From Bacteroidales bacterium (GTDB lineage Bacteria > Bacteroidota > Bacteroidia > Bacteroidales > P3): DNA of 64,000 nt. Positions 18,034 to 26,540 of the stretch are shown here, piece after piece. The stretch spans positions 21,590-85,589 of the forward strand of contig JAFWOP010000037.1 of the NCBI GenBank assembly GCA_017545365.1, given 5' to 3'. Each line of letters starts with the position of its first letter. The stretch's first letter is position 1. The notes under the pieces were generated by a model, which saw only the letters and a list, made by a program, of their open reading frames with translations, did not search any database and was not told the DNA's origin. A program made the position numbers and the translations under genes.

Positions 18034-19113
18034 TTACTGTTTGAGAAAGACATCGGCGATGCCCCAGTCGCGCCCCATCTGCGAGGCATAGACACCCGTG
18101 CCGGTGTTTATCTCCAACACGATAGGGCCATCGGTGGTGCATACGACATCGAATCCGACGCTGCTGTAATAGGGCAGCAACTGGCAGGTCTTCTCAACCA
18201 GCTCCACAACCTTGTCCCAGCCGGGCACCACCTCGCCCTTGAAGGGCACATGGGTGTCGGGGTGTTCGTAATACTTAGTTACGTCGTACTCGCGCAGGCC
18301 GTAGTCGCTGAGTCGACCCGTCGCCACGTCGATATTGACCACCACGCCCCCTTTGGCAGCATTGTCGACAAACGACCCCTTGCGGCCCATGCGGAGGGCG
18401 CCGGAGACCACCTTGTCCTTATAGGTGAGCACACGGAGGGTGTTCACCGAGTCGGGATTGAACTTGGCTATCCGCGGGTCGGGGGTTATCTGTTTCTCAA
18501 AGAGGTACTCGTCGTCATAGTGCCGCTGACGGATAGTAGCGGCTGAGAGCCGCACCCCGTTCGGGGTGTAGAAGCCGTCGTCGCGCCGGTAGGCCACGGT
18601 AACACCGCTCCCTTCGCCACACTTGTTACGCTTGACGAAGATGCGCGGGTCGGTAATGCCCGAGAGTATCTCGTCCACCTCGGCATCGCTGATGACGCGC
18701 CCATGGCTACGGAAATAACGGTAGCTATAGCTGAAGAAACGCTCGGTAGTGGGCACACCATACTCGCTCAGGAGGTCGTGGCAGAGTATCTTGTCGTTAA
18801 TCAGTATCTGATACCACGGTTCCCGGTTGGTGGAAAAACGCCCATAAGAGCATTGGGGTATGTACGACACCATCCTGTCGAAGCCGCCGAAGTCCTTCAA
18901 GAACATGGCAAAACGGAAATAGGTGTCTGGAAACCCTTTCCAATACTTGCACATCTTGTCCAGCTCCCTGACTACCTGAAGCCGACTCTTCTTGTCAGTG
19001 CCCTGATAGTTGTTGTACATCTGCCACCCTACATAGTAGCTGGTGACACGGAATGATTTATGCCGTCGTAGGCAGGCAATCCTAGTCCTGAGGTAATAAT
19101 ATAGCAACCACAT
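18034..19113 (-). CDS. ATP-grasp family protein (sugar-transfer-associated type)
   Basis: 359 aa, no signal peptide. The central and C-terminal regions read as an ATP-grasp ligase: PRIFVKRNKCGEGSGVTVAYRR (nucleotide-binding loop), YLFEKQITPDPRIAKFNPDSVNTLRVLTY, GGVVVNIDVATG, and the metal-binding end VGFDVVCTTDGPIVLEINTGTGVY. The NPDSVNTLR and LEIN..TG patterns are those of the ATPgrasp_ST group, often found in polysaccharide loci. No sugar gene is adjacent here, so the substrate is unknown. The N-terminal 90 residues are basic and Tyr-rich and unassigned. Confidence 0.8.
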   Translation of the reverse strand: MWLLYYYLRTRIACLRRHKSFRVTSYYVGWQMYNNYQGTDKKSRLQVVRELDKMCKYWKGFPDTYFRFAMFLKDFGGFDRMVSYIPQCSYGRFSTNREPWYQILINDKILCHDLLSEYGVPTTERFFSYSYRYFRSHGRVISDAEVDEILSGITDPRIFVKRNKCGEGSGVTVAYRRDDGFYTPNGVRLSAATIRQRHYDDEYLFEKQITPDPRIAKFNPDSVNTLRVLTYKDKVVSGALRMGRKGSFVDNAAKGGVVVNIDVATGRLSDYGLREYDVTKYYEHPDTHVPFKGEVVPGWDKVVELVEKTCQLLPYYSSVGFDVVCTTDGPIVLEINTGTGVYASQMGRDWGIADVFLKQ

Positions 19114-19123
19114 AGTGAAATTG

Positions 19124-19275
19124 AGAATTAAGAAGTATTAAATGCTTGAATGCTTGAGTGGCTGGGGCCTTTTTAATTGAGAATGGAGTATTGAGAATTT
19201 TCTGCCGTACTCGGATAACTCTAACCTCTAACCCCCCAAACAAATATTCAAGCAATCAGACAATCGAACATTCTT
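19124..19275. repeat. Mini-repeat array, copy 1
   Basis: Contains modules AATTGAGAAT, TGCTTGAATGCTTGAG, CTAACCTCTAACC and CAAGCAATCAGACAATC, shared with the other arrays in this window. It fills the gap between the PepSY-like and ATP-grasp genes. Confidence 0.7.
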
Positions 19276-19282
19276 CTTAGTT

Positions 19283-19708
19283 TTATTCGGAGACGTGGGT
19301 GACGTTGCCACGATAGTCGAACTGAATCTCAAGCCCGTTGGCGAGGGTCACCTCATAGCCGCCTTTAAGCTTCTCGCAGTCGATAATCAGCTGCTTGGGG
19401 AAGCGGTTGACGATATAGCGGGTAATATACCCCGGCACGAGGGTGACAGGCAGGCCGTCGGTGCATTTCATCTCTTTCCAAATGCCTTTGGAGTCAAACT
19501 GGATGATGGTGCCGTCGGTAAGCAGGGCCTCGTATTCCTTGCCATTGATATAGGCGAAATCGATGGCGCAGGAAGGCCAGTGTTTCTGAATAAGCTCGAT
19601 GGCGGGCTTGGGCAGGTTGTCGGGGTCGATGACTTTCTTGCGGCCGCCGGCAGTCGCGGTGCCAGCTATCAATACGATGGTCAATAGGGTTAAAATGAGT
19701 TTCTTCAT
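19283..19708 (-). CDS. Exported PepSY-like / putative beta-lactamase-inhibitor-like protein
   Basis: 141 aa. Signal peptide about 1-20 (MKKLILTLLTIVLIAGTATA). The mature part is two similar halves of the kind seen in Bacteroidetes PepSY-like (DUF2874) periplasmic proteins: LPKPAIELIQKHWPSCAIDFAYINGKEYEALLTDGTIIQFDSKGIW, then ITRYIVNRFPKQLIIDCEKLKGGYEVTLANGLEIQFDYRGNV. Each half is a helix followed by strands with the signature xYEVxLxxGxxIxFDxxGxW. Family members are small periplasmic proteins of unclear role. It lies 45 nt downstream of the 254-aa lipoprotein gene, at the end of the pyrC gene group. Confidence 0.8.
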   Translation of the reverse strand: MKKLILTLLTIVLIAGTATAGGRKKVIDPDNLPKPAIELIQKHWPSCAIDFAYINGKEYEALLTDGTIIQFDSKGIWKEMKCTDGLPVTLVPGYITRYIVNRFPKQLIIDCEKLKGGYEVTLANGLEIQFDYRGNVTHVSE

Positions 19709-19753
19709 GGCTACAAATGTATTCTGTATGTGTTATTGATAATTGTCTGTTAA

Positions 19754-20518
19754 TTACAATTCGTCCGCCTCGATGGCCACTTCTGCCACCTCGCCTGTCG
19801 TCGAGCCTTGATAGCGGTAGCGCAGTCCTCGGCGGGTCTCCTTGAGCATGTTCATCATCTTGATGAACGAGGGGTCGCTGCTGGAGGTGATTAGTTCCTT
19901 CATCCCTTCGTGATTCTCCACGACACTGCGCTGCATGTCGGCGATACTGAGCAGGGCCTCGTCGCAGTCGAAATGGTAGGTGAAGTAATTGCTGTCCAGC
20001 TCGACATGGGTGCACACCACCCCTTCCGAATAGGTGAGGGGCAGCTGCATGAGGGTGGTCTGCAGGGCCGACTGGAGGTAGGTCTCGGGGTCGCCCACGA
20101 ACGATGGGACATTCTGCGAAAGCTCCTCGTTGGTGAAATGGAGCTTGTAGGAGTCCCCCTCTACGCCAAACACCACATCAAGTGAGGCATCTGCCGCCAC
20201 AATGGCTTGGAGCAGCTGACGGAAACCTTCATCGCTGTTGGTGCGGTAGTTGTCGAGCATGAACTGGTGGAACTGCTCCCCCTGGCTGCGGAAAGAGTTG
20301 ATGTCCACCGAACCCGCCAAGGTGTAGTTGAACGTCACCAAGTCGTTGGCATACTTGGCATGGTCCATCTGGCCGATGGCACCTAGGGGGATGGGGCATT
20401 CGGCATTCAGCTCCCCTATCAGCTGCTGCAACTGCTTCTGGCTCTCGCTCTGACAGCCGCTGAAGAAGAGGGCCGCCGCCATTAGGGCAAAAAGTATTAT
20501 ATGTCTGCTACCTCTCAT
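19754..20518 (-). CDS. Lipoprotein of unknown function
   Basis: 254 aa. Signal with lipobox FSGC (Cys about 22). The mature protein is acidic and mixed alpha/beta; no domain recognised. It starts 3 nt after the dihydroorotase stop, so it is probably in the same transcript. Nothing in the sequence links it to pyrimidine synthesis. Confidence 0.75.
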   Translation of the reverse strand: MRGSRHIILFALMAAALFFSGCQSESQKQLQQLIGELNAECPIPLGAIGQMDHAKYANDLVTFNYTLAGSVDINSFRSQGEQFHQFMLDNYRTNSDEGFRQLLQAIVAADASLDVVFGVEGDSYKLHFTNEELSQNVPSFVGDPETYLQSALQTTLMQLPLTYSEGVVCTHVELDSNYFTYHFDCDEALLSIADMQRSVVENHEGMKELITSSSDPSFIKMMNMLKETRRGLRYRYQGSTTGEVAEVAIEADEL

Positions 20519-20521
20519 GGC

Positions 20522-21862
20522 TCAACTTTTAAATGTCAACTTCATGGCGGTGGACTGGCTTGCGGGCATGCCGTTGAGAAACACCTGGCGGATGCGGGTA
20601 TGGAAGGTCTGTCCCTCCAGCGGGCTCCAGCCGCATTTGTACAGTATGCTGTCGTGTGTCACCTGCGTCTCGCCCGGCTCTACAACCACCAGGTCGGCAT
20701 AATAGCCGGGACGGATGAATCCGCGCTCCTGTATGCCGAAGATGGTGGCGGGGTTGTGGCACATCTTGGCGACAATCAGCGGCAGCCACTCCTGCAGCAC
20801 CTCGTCGTGGTCGTCGCGCTGGAGTGCCGTAGGGTTGAAGAATCCCTCCAGCATCATCTGCAGGCTGTGCTGGATGCTGGGGATGCCGCCGGGGGCTTCG
20901 AAATAACGCAGCCGCTTGCTCTCCAAGGTATGGGGGGCATGGTCGGTGGCGATGGTGTCGATGGTGCCGTCTATCAGCCCGCTCCAGAGGGCCAGGCGGT
21001 CGTCGGCCGTCTTGATGGCGGGGTTGCATTTGATGAGGTTGCCCAGCTCGGCATAGTCGCGGTCGTCGAACCACAGGTGGTTGGGGGTCACCTCGGCGGT
21101 GATATGCTTCACGTCGAGCGACTGGTTGCTGAGCAGCGACAGCTCGGTGGCGGTGCTCAGATGGGCTATATGCAGGCGTGTGCCGTACTTGCGGGCACGC
21201 TCGATGGCCTTGTAGGTCGAAACGAAACAGGCCTCGGTGTTGCGTATCTTGGGATGAAGGGCAGCGGTCTCTTGCTCCGTGCCGGCAAACTCCAGCCTGT
21301 AGTTGCGCATATTGGCCTGAATGAAGCTCTCGTCTTCGCAGTGTGCCACAATCAGCTTGGGGCAGCGGCTGAAGAGCTTGTCGAGCGTCTCGGGCTTGTT
21401 GACCAGCATGTTGCCGGTACTGCTGCCTAGGAAGAGCTTGACGGCGGCATATCGGTCGGCGGGTATGCCGAGCAGCTCCTCGATGTTGTCGTTGGTGGCC
21501 CCCAGCATAAAGGCATAGTTGACTGCGCTCTTTTGTGCGGCGATATGTTCTTTCTCCTCCAAAAGGGGGAGCGAGGTGGTCTGAGGGTTGGTGTTGGGCA
21601 TATCGATGACGGAGGTCACCCCACCGGCCAGGGCAGCACGGCTCTCCGATGCGAAGTCGGCCTTGTCGGGAAAACCGGGGTCGCGGAAATGGACGTGGGT
21701 GTCAATGATGCCGGGCAGGACATAGCACCCGGCGGCATCAAACACCTGCGGCTTACGCAGCCGCTGGCCGTCCTCCATCAGCCGGCCTTCATGCACGAAA
21801 AGGTCCCGTGTCGCCATGGAACCTTCGTTTACTACCGTGCCGTTCTTTATGATATAGTCCAT
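20522..21862 (-). CDS. pyrC: Dihydroorotase
   Basis: 446 aa cytosolic zinc amidohydrolase that closes carbamoyl-aspartate to dihydroorotate in pyrimidine synthesis. Seen: metal ligands in DTHVHFRDPG at 54-63, VIDMPNTNP (substrate-binding Asn), AVKLFLGSSTGNML with the probable carboxylated Lys near 146, VAHCEDE, HIAHLSTA, and ATDHAPHTLESK with the catalytic Asp. It is of the long (allantoinase-like, type I) class. Its ATG directly abuts the stop of the WG-repeat gene (no gap), and the next gene follows after 3 nt, indicating an operon. Specificity for dihydroorotate over hydantoin is inferred from overall resemblance. Confidence 0.93.
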   Translation of the reverse strand: MDYIIKNGTVVNEGSMATRDLFVHEGRLMEDGQRLRKPQVFDAAGCYVLPGIIDTHVHFRDPGFPDKADFASESRAALAGGVTSVIDMPNTNPQTTSLPLLEEKEHIAAQKSAVNYAFMLGATNDNIEELLGIPADRYAAVKLFLGSSTGNMLVNKPETLDKLFSRCPKLIVAHCEDESFIQANMRNYRLEFAGTEQETAALHPKIRNTEACFVSTYKAIERARKYGTRLHIAHLSTATELSLLSNQSLDVKHITAEVTPNHLWFDDRDYAELGNLIKCNPAIKTADDRLALWSGLIDGTIDTIATDHAPHTLESKRLRYFEAPGGIPSIQHSLQMMLEGFFNPTALQRDDHDEVLQEWLPLIVAKMCHNPATIFGIQERGFIRPGYYADLVVVEPGETQVTHDSILYKCGWSPLEGQTFHTRIRQVFLNGMPASQSTAMKLTFKS

Positions 21863-23239
21863 CTAGAATTTGCGTTTGCCCGCCCAATTCCTGGCTGCCA
21901 CATAGGCATCGGCCGAATTGTTGTAGATAGGTTTGACCACAAACTGGCCCGTATGGTCGATGCAGCCCCAGCGGCCTTCCTCCTTGGCGGGGGCCACACG
22001 GTTGTTCCACGTCTGGATAAAAGGCTTGGCATCCTCGAGGCGGGGAAGGATGACCCACTCGCCTTCGAAGTCGACATAGCCCCAGTGGCCGGTGCCGCCG
22101 TCCTGTATGGGGTAGAGCCAGTGTCCCAGCTCGGCCTCCTCGATGCCCTTCTCGTTGTCGTCCCACTCCTTGCCGGCCTTGGCAGCCTCGCTGGAGAGGA
22201 TGAACACAGGCTTCGAGAGCAGACGACCGTCCTCGTGGATGCTGGCCCACAAGCCGTTCTCGCACTTGGCGGTGGCGAAGAGGCCCGTGTCGTTCGGGAA
22301 GTGCGACACCTCCAGATAGATAGGCGGTATGGCCCAGCTGCCGTCGGCCTTCACCCAGCCCCAGAGTGCGGTGTCGGTGCGCATCTCGGGCAGGCGCCAG
22401 CCGTCCATGTCGCGGCCATGCTCAATCTGCGAGAGGGCATAGACGCAGTCGTCCTCGTTGCTGAAGATGAACTCGCTGATGACGTTGCCATTGCGGTCGA
22501 TATTGCCCCAGCGTCCGTTCTTCAGGGCCTGGGTGTAGATGTAGTTGTGCTCGCCAGGGAACTGGCGCACCATGGCATATTGGGGCTGGACCACCCAGCG
22601 GCCCAAGTAGTTGACTATGCCCCACTGGTTCTCATTCTGCGGATTGGTCACGCTGATACGCCAGGTGTCGTAGTGGCGGCCCACAATCCACTGGTGGCCT
22701 GCCTCATAGGCATCTTCCATCGACACAAAGATGTTGTTGATGATAAGGATGCCCTTGGCGTCGATGCAGCCCCAGCGGCCTTCTATCTTCACGGGCGCGA
22801 AGCTCATCGGGTCGGTGCCGTAATACTTGCCGGCACCCTCGTAGGCGGGCTCGTACTTCCACTGGCCGTAGTAGTTGACAAAACCCCACTTGTGGTCGGC
22901 GGGATTTTCGGCGGGATAAATCCATTTGCCCGGCTCCTCGGCGGTGTACCACTGATTGCCGGCCTCCTGGGCCTCCTCCTGAGTGAGGAAGATGTTGCGG
23001 ACAATCATGTTTCCAGCCTCGTCGATACAACCCCAGCGGCCGTCATATTTTACCACTGCAAACTTGCGTTCCTGATGCTGGAAGGCGAACGCCACCTGGT
23101 AGCGTGGCGGTATCTGCCAGATGCCGTTACTGTTTTTATAACCATACTTCATGCCGATGTCGTCGAAAGCCAAAGTTTGTGCTAATGCGCTGACTGACAA
23201 CAAGCAAACCGATGCGATGATGAGAATATGCTTTTTCAT
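21863..23239 (-). CDS. Secreted WG-repeat protein
   Basis: 458 aa from the preferred start. Signal peptide MKKHILIIASVCLLSVSALAQ. The mature part consists of about a dozen WG (tryptophan-glycine) beta repeats such as GRWGCIDEAGNMIV, HKWGFVNYYGQWKYEPAYEGA, GRWGNIDRNGNVI, ALWGWVKADGSWAIPPIY, GHWGYVDFEGEWVILPRLEDA. WG-repeat proteins are common secreted proteins of Bacteroidetes with unknown ligands. An in-frame ATG exists at 23248, but the -7 box at 23260-23267 would leave almost no leader for it, so 23239 is chosen. The gene runs straight into pyrC with no spacer. Confidence 0.85.
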   Translation of the reverse strand: MKKHILIIASVCLLSVSALAQTLAFDDIGMKYGYKNSNGIWQIPPRYQVAFAFQHQERKFAVVKYDGRWGCIDEAGNMIVRNIFLTQEEAQEAGNQWYTAEEPGKWIYPAENPADHKWGFVNYYGQWKYEPAYEGAGKYYGTDPMSFAPVKIEGRWGCIDAKGILIINNIFVSMEDAYEAGHQWIVGRHYDTWRISVTNPQNENQWGIVNYLGRWVVQPQYAMVRQFPGEHNYIYTQALKNGRWGNIDRNGNVISEFIFSNEDDCVYALSQIEHGRDMDGWRLPEMRTDTALWGWVKADGSWAIPPIYLEVSHFPNDTGLFATAKCENGLWASIHEDGRLLSKPVFILSSEAAKAGKEWDDNEKGIEEAELGHWLYPIQDGGTGHWGYVDFEGEWVILPRLEDAKPFIQTWNNRVAPAKEEGRWGCIDHTGQFVVKPIYNNSADAYVAARNWAGKRKF

Positions 23240-23259
23240 AGGATACATTTTTCCGAGTG

Positions 23260-23267
23260 CAAAGATA
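23260..23267 (-). promoter_or_regulatory. Promoter of the WG-pyrC operon
   Basis: Reverse-strand TATCTTTG, a perfect -7 box, about 21 nt before the chosen start at 23239. Confidence 0.7.
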
Positions 23268-23604
23268 CGAATTTTTTCTCATATAACGCAACTTTATTTT
23301 TTTATTGTGTGTCACTGGGGGTTTTTGCATTTTTTAAGGCGCATCGCGTTATGGCATCAGGATCAACCGCAACCTAGTTCATTGTAGTGCCGCCGCAGCT
23401 TCGCCATACTCCTTCCCTATTTTTTCTTCTTCTTTTTTCCATTCTTTCTCAAGTAAAACATACGGACAAACGAATGATTGTGACTTTTTTGAAAAAACGG
23501 AAGGTACAATCTGGCAGCGCATTGGATGCGCGGCTGGCCCGGCATGGACATGCCCCCCGTTTGAGATGATTTTCGTATAAAGATGGGTTCTATTAGTTCG
23601 TTTT

Positions 23605-23780
23605 TGAGAGCACGTGCCTCCGGCACGCTGAGGTGTATTTGCTTGATATACCCACACTATATGTGCGGGGTTATTGAGAGTTTGCCCCTCTGGGGCAGTT
23701 TACAGAACTCTCCTTAAAAACGCCGTACATGGCGCAGTGCGGTGACAGTAAAAACGGAACGAGACCGCGTCCCGAAGATG
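23605..23780 (+). repeat. Multi-hairpin element, copy R1
   Basis: Three hairpins in order: CGTGCC-tcc-GGCACG (23613-23627) followed by CTGAG; CCCACAC-tatat-GTGCGGG (23651-23669) followed by GTTATTGA; TGCCCC-tct-GGGGCA (23683-23697). Then come GCGCAGTGCGGTGA and GCGTCCC, as in copy R3. Hairpin order and linkers match copy R5, but the stems have different, still-paired sequences. Confidence 0.7.
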
Positions 23781-23792
23781 AAGCAAGTCCAG

Positions 23793-23831
23793 TGGGCTTG
23801 CGATAGTGGAGCAAAAGCGAAACGGAGAACG
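23793..23831 (+). repeat. Short dispersed repeat
   Basis: Contains TGCGATAGTGGAGCAAA followed by AGCGAAACGGAGAA. It recurs in reverse orientation at 27982-28020. Confidence 0.6.
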
Positions 23832-23982
23832 CAAATTCAGGCACCGGCCTCGGCCCTACCACCACCAAACAACCCGATTAAGGAGCGGGCGGCGGGAGGA
23901 GACAATGGCGTATGGCAGTATTAGCAGGTATTCCCAGCCTTGTTTTTTTTCCAAAAACCATGTGTATGTCAAAAAAAAGGTG

Positions 23983-23990
23983 TATTTTTG
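23983..23990 (+). promoter_or_regulatory. Promoter of the YjbH-type pair
   Basis: TATTTTTG followed by CAG, a TAnnTTTG -7 box, 24 nt before the ATG at 24015. Confidence 0.65.
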
Positions 23991-24014
23991 CAGTCGAAAA
24001 TAAACACGTTTGAT

Positions 24015-25007
24015 ATGCAAAACAGAGTAACACATTTCAAGGCTGCGCCCCTGCTGGCCCTGGTATTGGGGATAGTGATCCTATGCCCGCCAAACCGGGC
24101 TACTGCGCAGAACCGGGATATGAGTTTCGACCTCTTCTCCGGTATTCAGTTTAATTTTCGCGACATCAATTTCCTCCGACAATATGACGTCTACCTCTGC
24201 CTGACGCCGGGATTCAAATGGCACTTCGGCGACCACTGGCAGGTGGCAGGAATGATGTACGTGGACGTCGTCAACACCTACGACAACGCCTACGGATACC
24301 TCGGCAACGGGCTGTACCGCTATTATAACTATGCGGGCCACTCAATCGTACAGTTCGGCATGCTGGACGTGAGCAAGGAATTCAAACTGGGAGGCCTGTA
24401 CTGCAAGGCCAGTGCGGGGTTCTTCTCCGAGTCGCGCTATGGGGTAGACCTGAAACTGTTCTTCCCCGTGGCCCGGTGGTTTGCCTTTGAAGCACAGGCT
24501 GGACTGACTGGGTTGTTCTCCACCGGCGGCAACAGCTGGGGTTTCAGTCCCATGGGTCGCTTTGCCGGCACCATAGGCGGCGACATTTACCTCTCAGGCA
24601 GCAACACACAGCTGAGGGGGGTGATTGGAAAGTATCTGTACACAGACTGGGGCTTCGAGGTGGAAGCCATGCGGCATTTCCGCCACTCGTCAGTGTCACT
24701 GTACGCCAACTGGAACAACCTAAGCACTCAGACTAAGCCAAACGGCAGCATCGTGCGCGAACCCTTCGACGGCGGATTCCGCGTGGTGGTGATGCTTCCC
24801 CCATACCACCGTAAGGGGCGCATGGTGAACATACGGCCTGCCTCGAACTACTACCTGCCGTACAGCATCATGAGCCACGAGTGGACCAACCGCATGTACA
24901 AGACCGACCCGGAAGAAAACCTGCGCGACGGGTGGTTCAGCCGCGACCTGCTTGACTGGGGCAGCCACACCATGGAGCCAGACTTTGTTGTAACACCTAA
25001 TGAATAG
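24015..25007 (+). CDS. Outer-membrane beta-barrel-like protein, possibly the C-terminal half of a split YjbH
   Basis: 330 aa from ATG 24015. The frame is open upstream, but those codons overlap the promoter. Signal peptide about 1-32 (ALVLGIVILCPPNRATAQ). The mature part is rich in alternating, aromatic-ended strands (GFKWHFGDHWQVAGMMYVDVVNTYDNAYGYLGNGLYRYYNYAG) typical of an outer-membrane barrel. The end contains FRVVVMLPPYHRKGRMVNIRPASNYYLPYSI, which resembles the C-terminal part of YjbH/GfcD-type exopolysaccharide proteins. It is followed after 10 nt by a gene resembling the N-terminal part of YjbH, so the pair may be one split protein. Family call is tentative. Confidence 0.6.
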   Translation: MQNRVTHFKAAPLLALVLGIVILCPPNRATAQNRDMSFDLFSGIQFNFRDINFLRQYDVYLCLTPGFKWHFGDHWQVAGMMYVDVVNTYDNAYGYLGNGLYRYYNYAGHSIVQFGMLDVSKEFKLGGLYCKASAGFFSESRYGVDLKLFFPVARWFAFEAQAGLTGLFSTGGNSWGFSPMGRFAGTIGGDIYLSGSNTQLRGVIGKYLYTDWGFEVEAMRHFRHSSVSLYANWNNLSTQTKPNGSIVREPFDGGFRVVVMLPPYHRKGRMVNIRPASNYYLPYSIMSHEWTNRMYKTDPEENLRDGWFSRDLLDWGSHTMEPDFVVTPNE

Positions 25008-25017
25008 AGGATAAAAA

Positions 25018-25788
25018 ATGAAACATATTTATATTACCGCACTTTTTCTCCTAGCGGCGCTGCTGCCTCTAGGAGGCCGCGCACAGCAGTATACTGGCAT
25101 TTCGGGACTGATTCATGTTCCGTCGGCAGACATGCACCATGAGGGCGATGCCCGCATAGGCATACATTATCTTAATAAAGAGATGCTGCCCGATACGGGT
25201 TTCCTCACCAATGGCGAGAAATACAACACCTACGATTACTACCTCAGCATCACGCCATACAGCTGGATGGAACTGAGCTACATGTGCACCAAACGTATGG
25301 ACATGGTGAACGGCCAGCCACAATACAGGCGCAAGGACCGCAATTTCTCCATAAAAATCCGCCCTTTGCGTGAAGGGAAATACTGGCCTGCAGTGGCCAT
25401 AGGCTGCAACGATATAGGCACAAGCATCGCCTCGTCGGTAACGAGCACCAACACCAATGTGCAGCTTTATTTTCAGAACTACTATGTGGCGGCCACCAAG
25501 CATCTGCTGTTCGCCGACAACGAGCTGGGGCTTACCCTCGCCTTCCGTCATTTCACACGCGACTACAACAAGAAGTGGAATGGTCTGGTTGGCGGCATAA
25601 CCTTCCGGCCATCGTTCTTTCCCCAGGCCAGGGCCATTGCCGAATGGACTGGGAACGAGTTCCAAGTGGGCATCGACGCACTGCTGTTCAGGCATTTGCT
25701 CATACAGGCCAGTTTGAAAGACTTCAAATACCCCAATGTGGGACTGTGCTTCCAGATGAACCTTCTGGGGCACCGCTACAAATACTGA
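25018..25788 (+). CDS. YjbH-type outer-membrane protein
   Basis: 256 aa. Signal peptide MKHIYITALFLLAALLPLGGRAQ. The mature N-terminus TGISGLIHVPSADMHHEGDARIGIHYLNKE carries the YjbH signature (G..GLI..P.A.....G....G). The rest alternates barrel-like strands. YjbH proteins are outer-membrane components tied to exopolysaccharide production. It is shorter than E. coli YjbH (about 700 aa), with the preceding gene perhaps supplying the rest. Co-transcribed with the upstream gene (10-nt gap). Confidence 0.7.
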   Translation: MKHIYITALFLLAALLPLGGRAQQYTGISGLIHVPSADMHHEGDARIGIHYLNKEMLPDTGFLTNGEKYNTYDYYLSITPYSWMELSYMCTKRMDMVNGQPQYRRKDRNFSIKIRPLREGKYWPAVAIGCNDIGTSIASSVTSTNTNVQLYFQNYYVAATKHLLFADNELGLTLAFRHFTRDYNKKWNGLVGGITFRPSFFPQARAIAEWTGNEFQVGIDALLFRHLLIQASLKDFKYPNVGLCFQMNLLGHRYKY

Positions 25789-25789
25789 G

Positions 25790-25824
25790 AACGGCAGAAT
25801 CAGACGATTAAAGAACATGCCGTT
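25790..25824 (+). terminator. Weak possible terminator after the YjbH pair
   Basis: AACGGCA / TGCCGTT, a 7-bp stem with a 21-nt loop, followed by TTCAT. Weak. Confidence 0.3.
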
Positions 25825-25880
25825 TCATAACTCTGTTAATAAAAAAACGCAGAAAAATTTGGTATGTAAAAAAAAATGTG

Positions 25881-25888
25881 TACTTTTG
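25881..25888 (+). promoter_or_regulatory. Promoter of the Cys/His-rich lipoprotein gene
   Basis: TACTTTTG followed by CA, matching TAnnTTTG. It lies 112 nt before the ATG at 26000, so the transcript has a leader of about 105 nt. Confidence 0.65.
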
Positions 25889-25999
25889 CATAATGAAAAT
25901 GATATGCGGCAAAACGTGTAATCCACGTGCAAATATCATAACAATAGCATATTAGAAGATAATTAATTGGAACAATAAACACAAAAACAACTTTTACAA

Positions 26000-26440
26000 A
26001 TGAAAAAGAAAACGTTTTTCTTGTCAAGTTTGGTGGCTGTTGGCTTATTCGTCGCTGCTTTGAGCTTTACTTCTTGCAATAAAGAGGATGTCGACTACAA
26101 CAGCGTGACCGAACCCGCCTTCGTCTTGTCACCTGATGACACCGACGCTCCCAAGGACAACCAGTATCCTTGCCCCTGGTGCGGCACTCTTATCCATGCT
26201 GGTGAATCCTGCATCCACACCTATGGACTCAATGGTGCAGACGGCATTTACTGCACCGATGTTCACTGCCCCTACTGCCCCGATAACCACACCAATCCGG
26301 CTCCGAACAATCCCCAATTCACCAATAGGCCTGTTTCGCATCGTCATATCTTTGACCTTTGCGATTTTGGATTTGCCGGTCACTGGCATGAAGGTGGCAG
26401 CACTGGCGACTACGACCATCACACCCACGCTTGGGATTAA
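26000..26440 (+). CDS. Small Cys/His-rich lipoprotein, possible metal-binding protein
   Basis: 146 aa. Signal peptide with lipobox FTSC (Cys 26). The mature protein carries CPWCG (about 59-63), a single Cys in ESCIHTYG, CTDVHCPYC (two close pairs, zinc-ribbon-like) and a C-terminal stretch very rich in His (HRHIFDLCDFGFAGHWHEGG, then DYDHHTHAWD). Together these could bind a divalent metal at the cell surface. No known family is recognised. It has its own promoter and a strong terminator, so it is a single-gene unit. Metal binding is an inference from residue pattern only. Confidence 0.7.
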   Translation: MKKKTFFLSSLVAVGLFVAALSFTSCNKEDVDYNSVTEPAFVLSPDDTDAPKDNQYPCPWCGTLIHAGESCIHTYGLNGADGIYCTDVHCPYCPDNHTNPAPNNPQFTNRPVSHRHIFDLCDFGFAGHWHEGGSTGDYDHHTHAWD

Positions 26441-26459
26441 TCGGTAAAGACATGTAACA

Positions 26460-26497
26460 GCCACCTCACCTCTCAAAAAGGCGTGAGGTGGCATTTT
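26460..26497 (+). terminator. Terminator after the Cys/His-rich lipoprotein gene
   Basis: Perfect 10-bp stem GCCACCTCAC / GTGAGGTGGC with a 13-nt loop, followed by ATTTTGT. Confidence 0.8.
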
Positions 26498-26540
26498 GTA
26501 CACGCACTTTTTCAAACAAGTATCATTTAAATATATATCT

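Larger units (their letters stand above)
23268..24014. other. Gene-free region holding a multi-hairpin element
   Basis: About 750 nt between divergent genes. It contains the repeat element at 23605-23780, a short sequence shared with 27982-28020, and the promoter at 23983-23990. Short frames here show no protein-like features. Confidence 0.6.

Noticed and set aside
21533..23185. 550-codon forward open frame across pyrC and the WG-repeat gene
   Set aside because: It spans two well-supported reverse-strand genes and has no domain features; it is a shadow of their codon bias.
23387..23924. Several short open frames around 23.4-23.9 kb on both strands
   Set aside because: They overlap hairpin repeats and homopolymer runs, and their products show no signal peptide, domain or conserved pattern.
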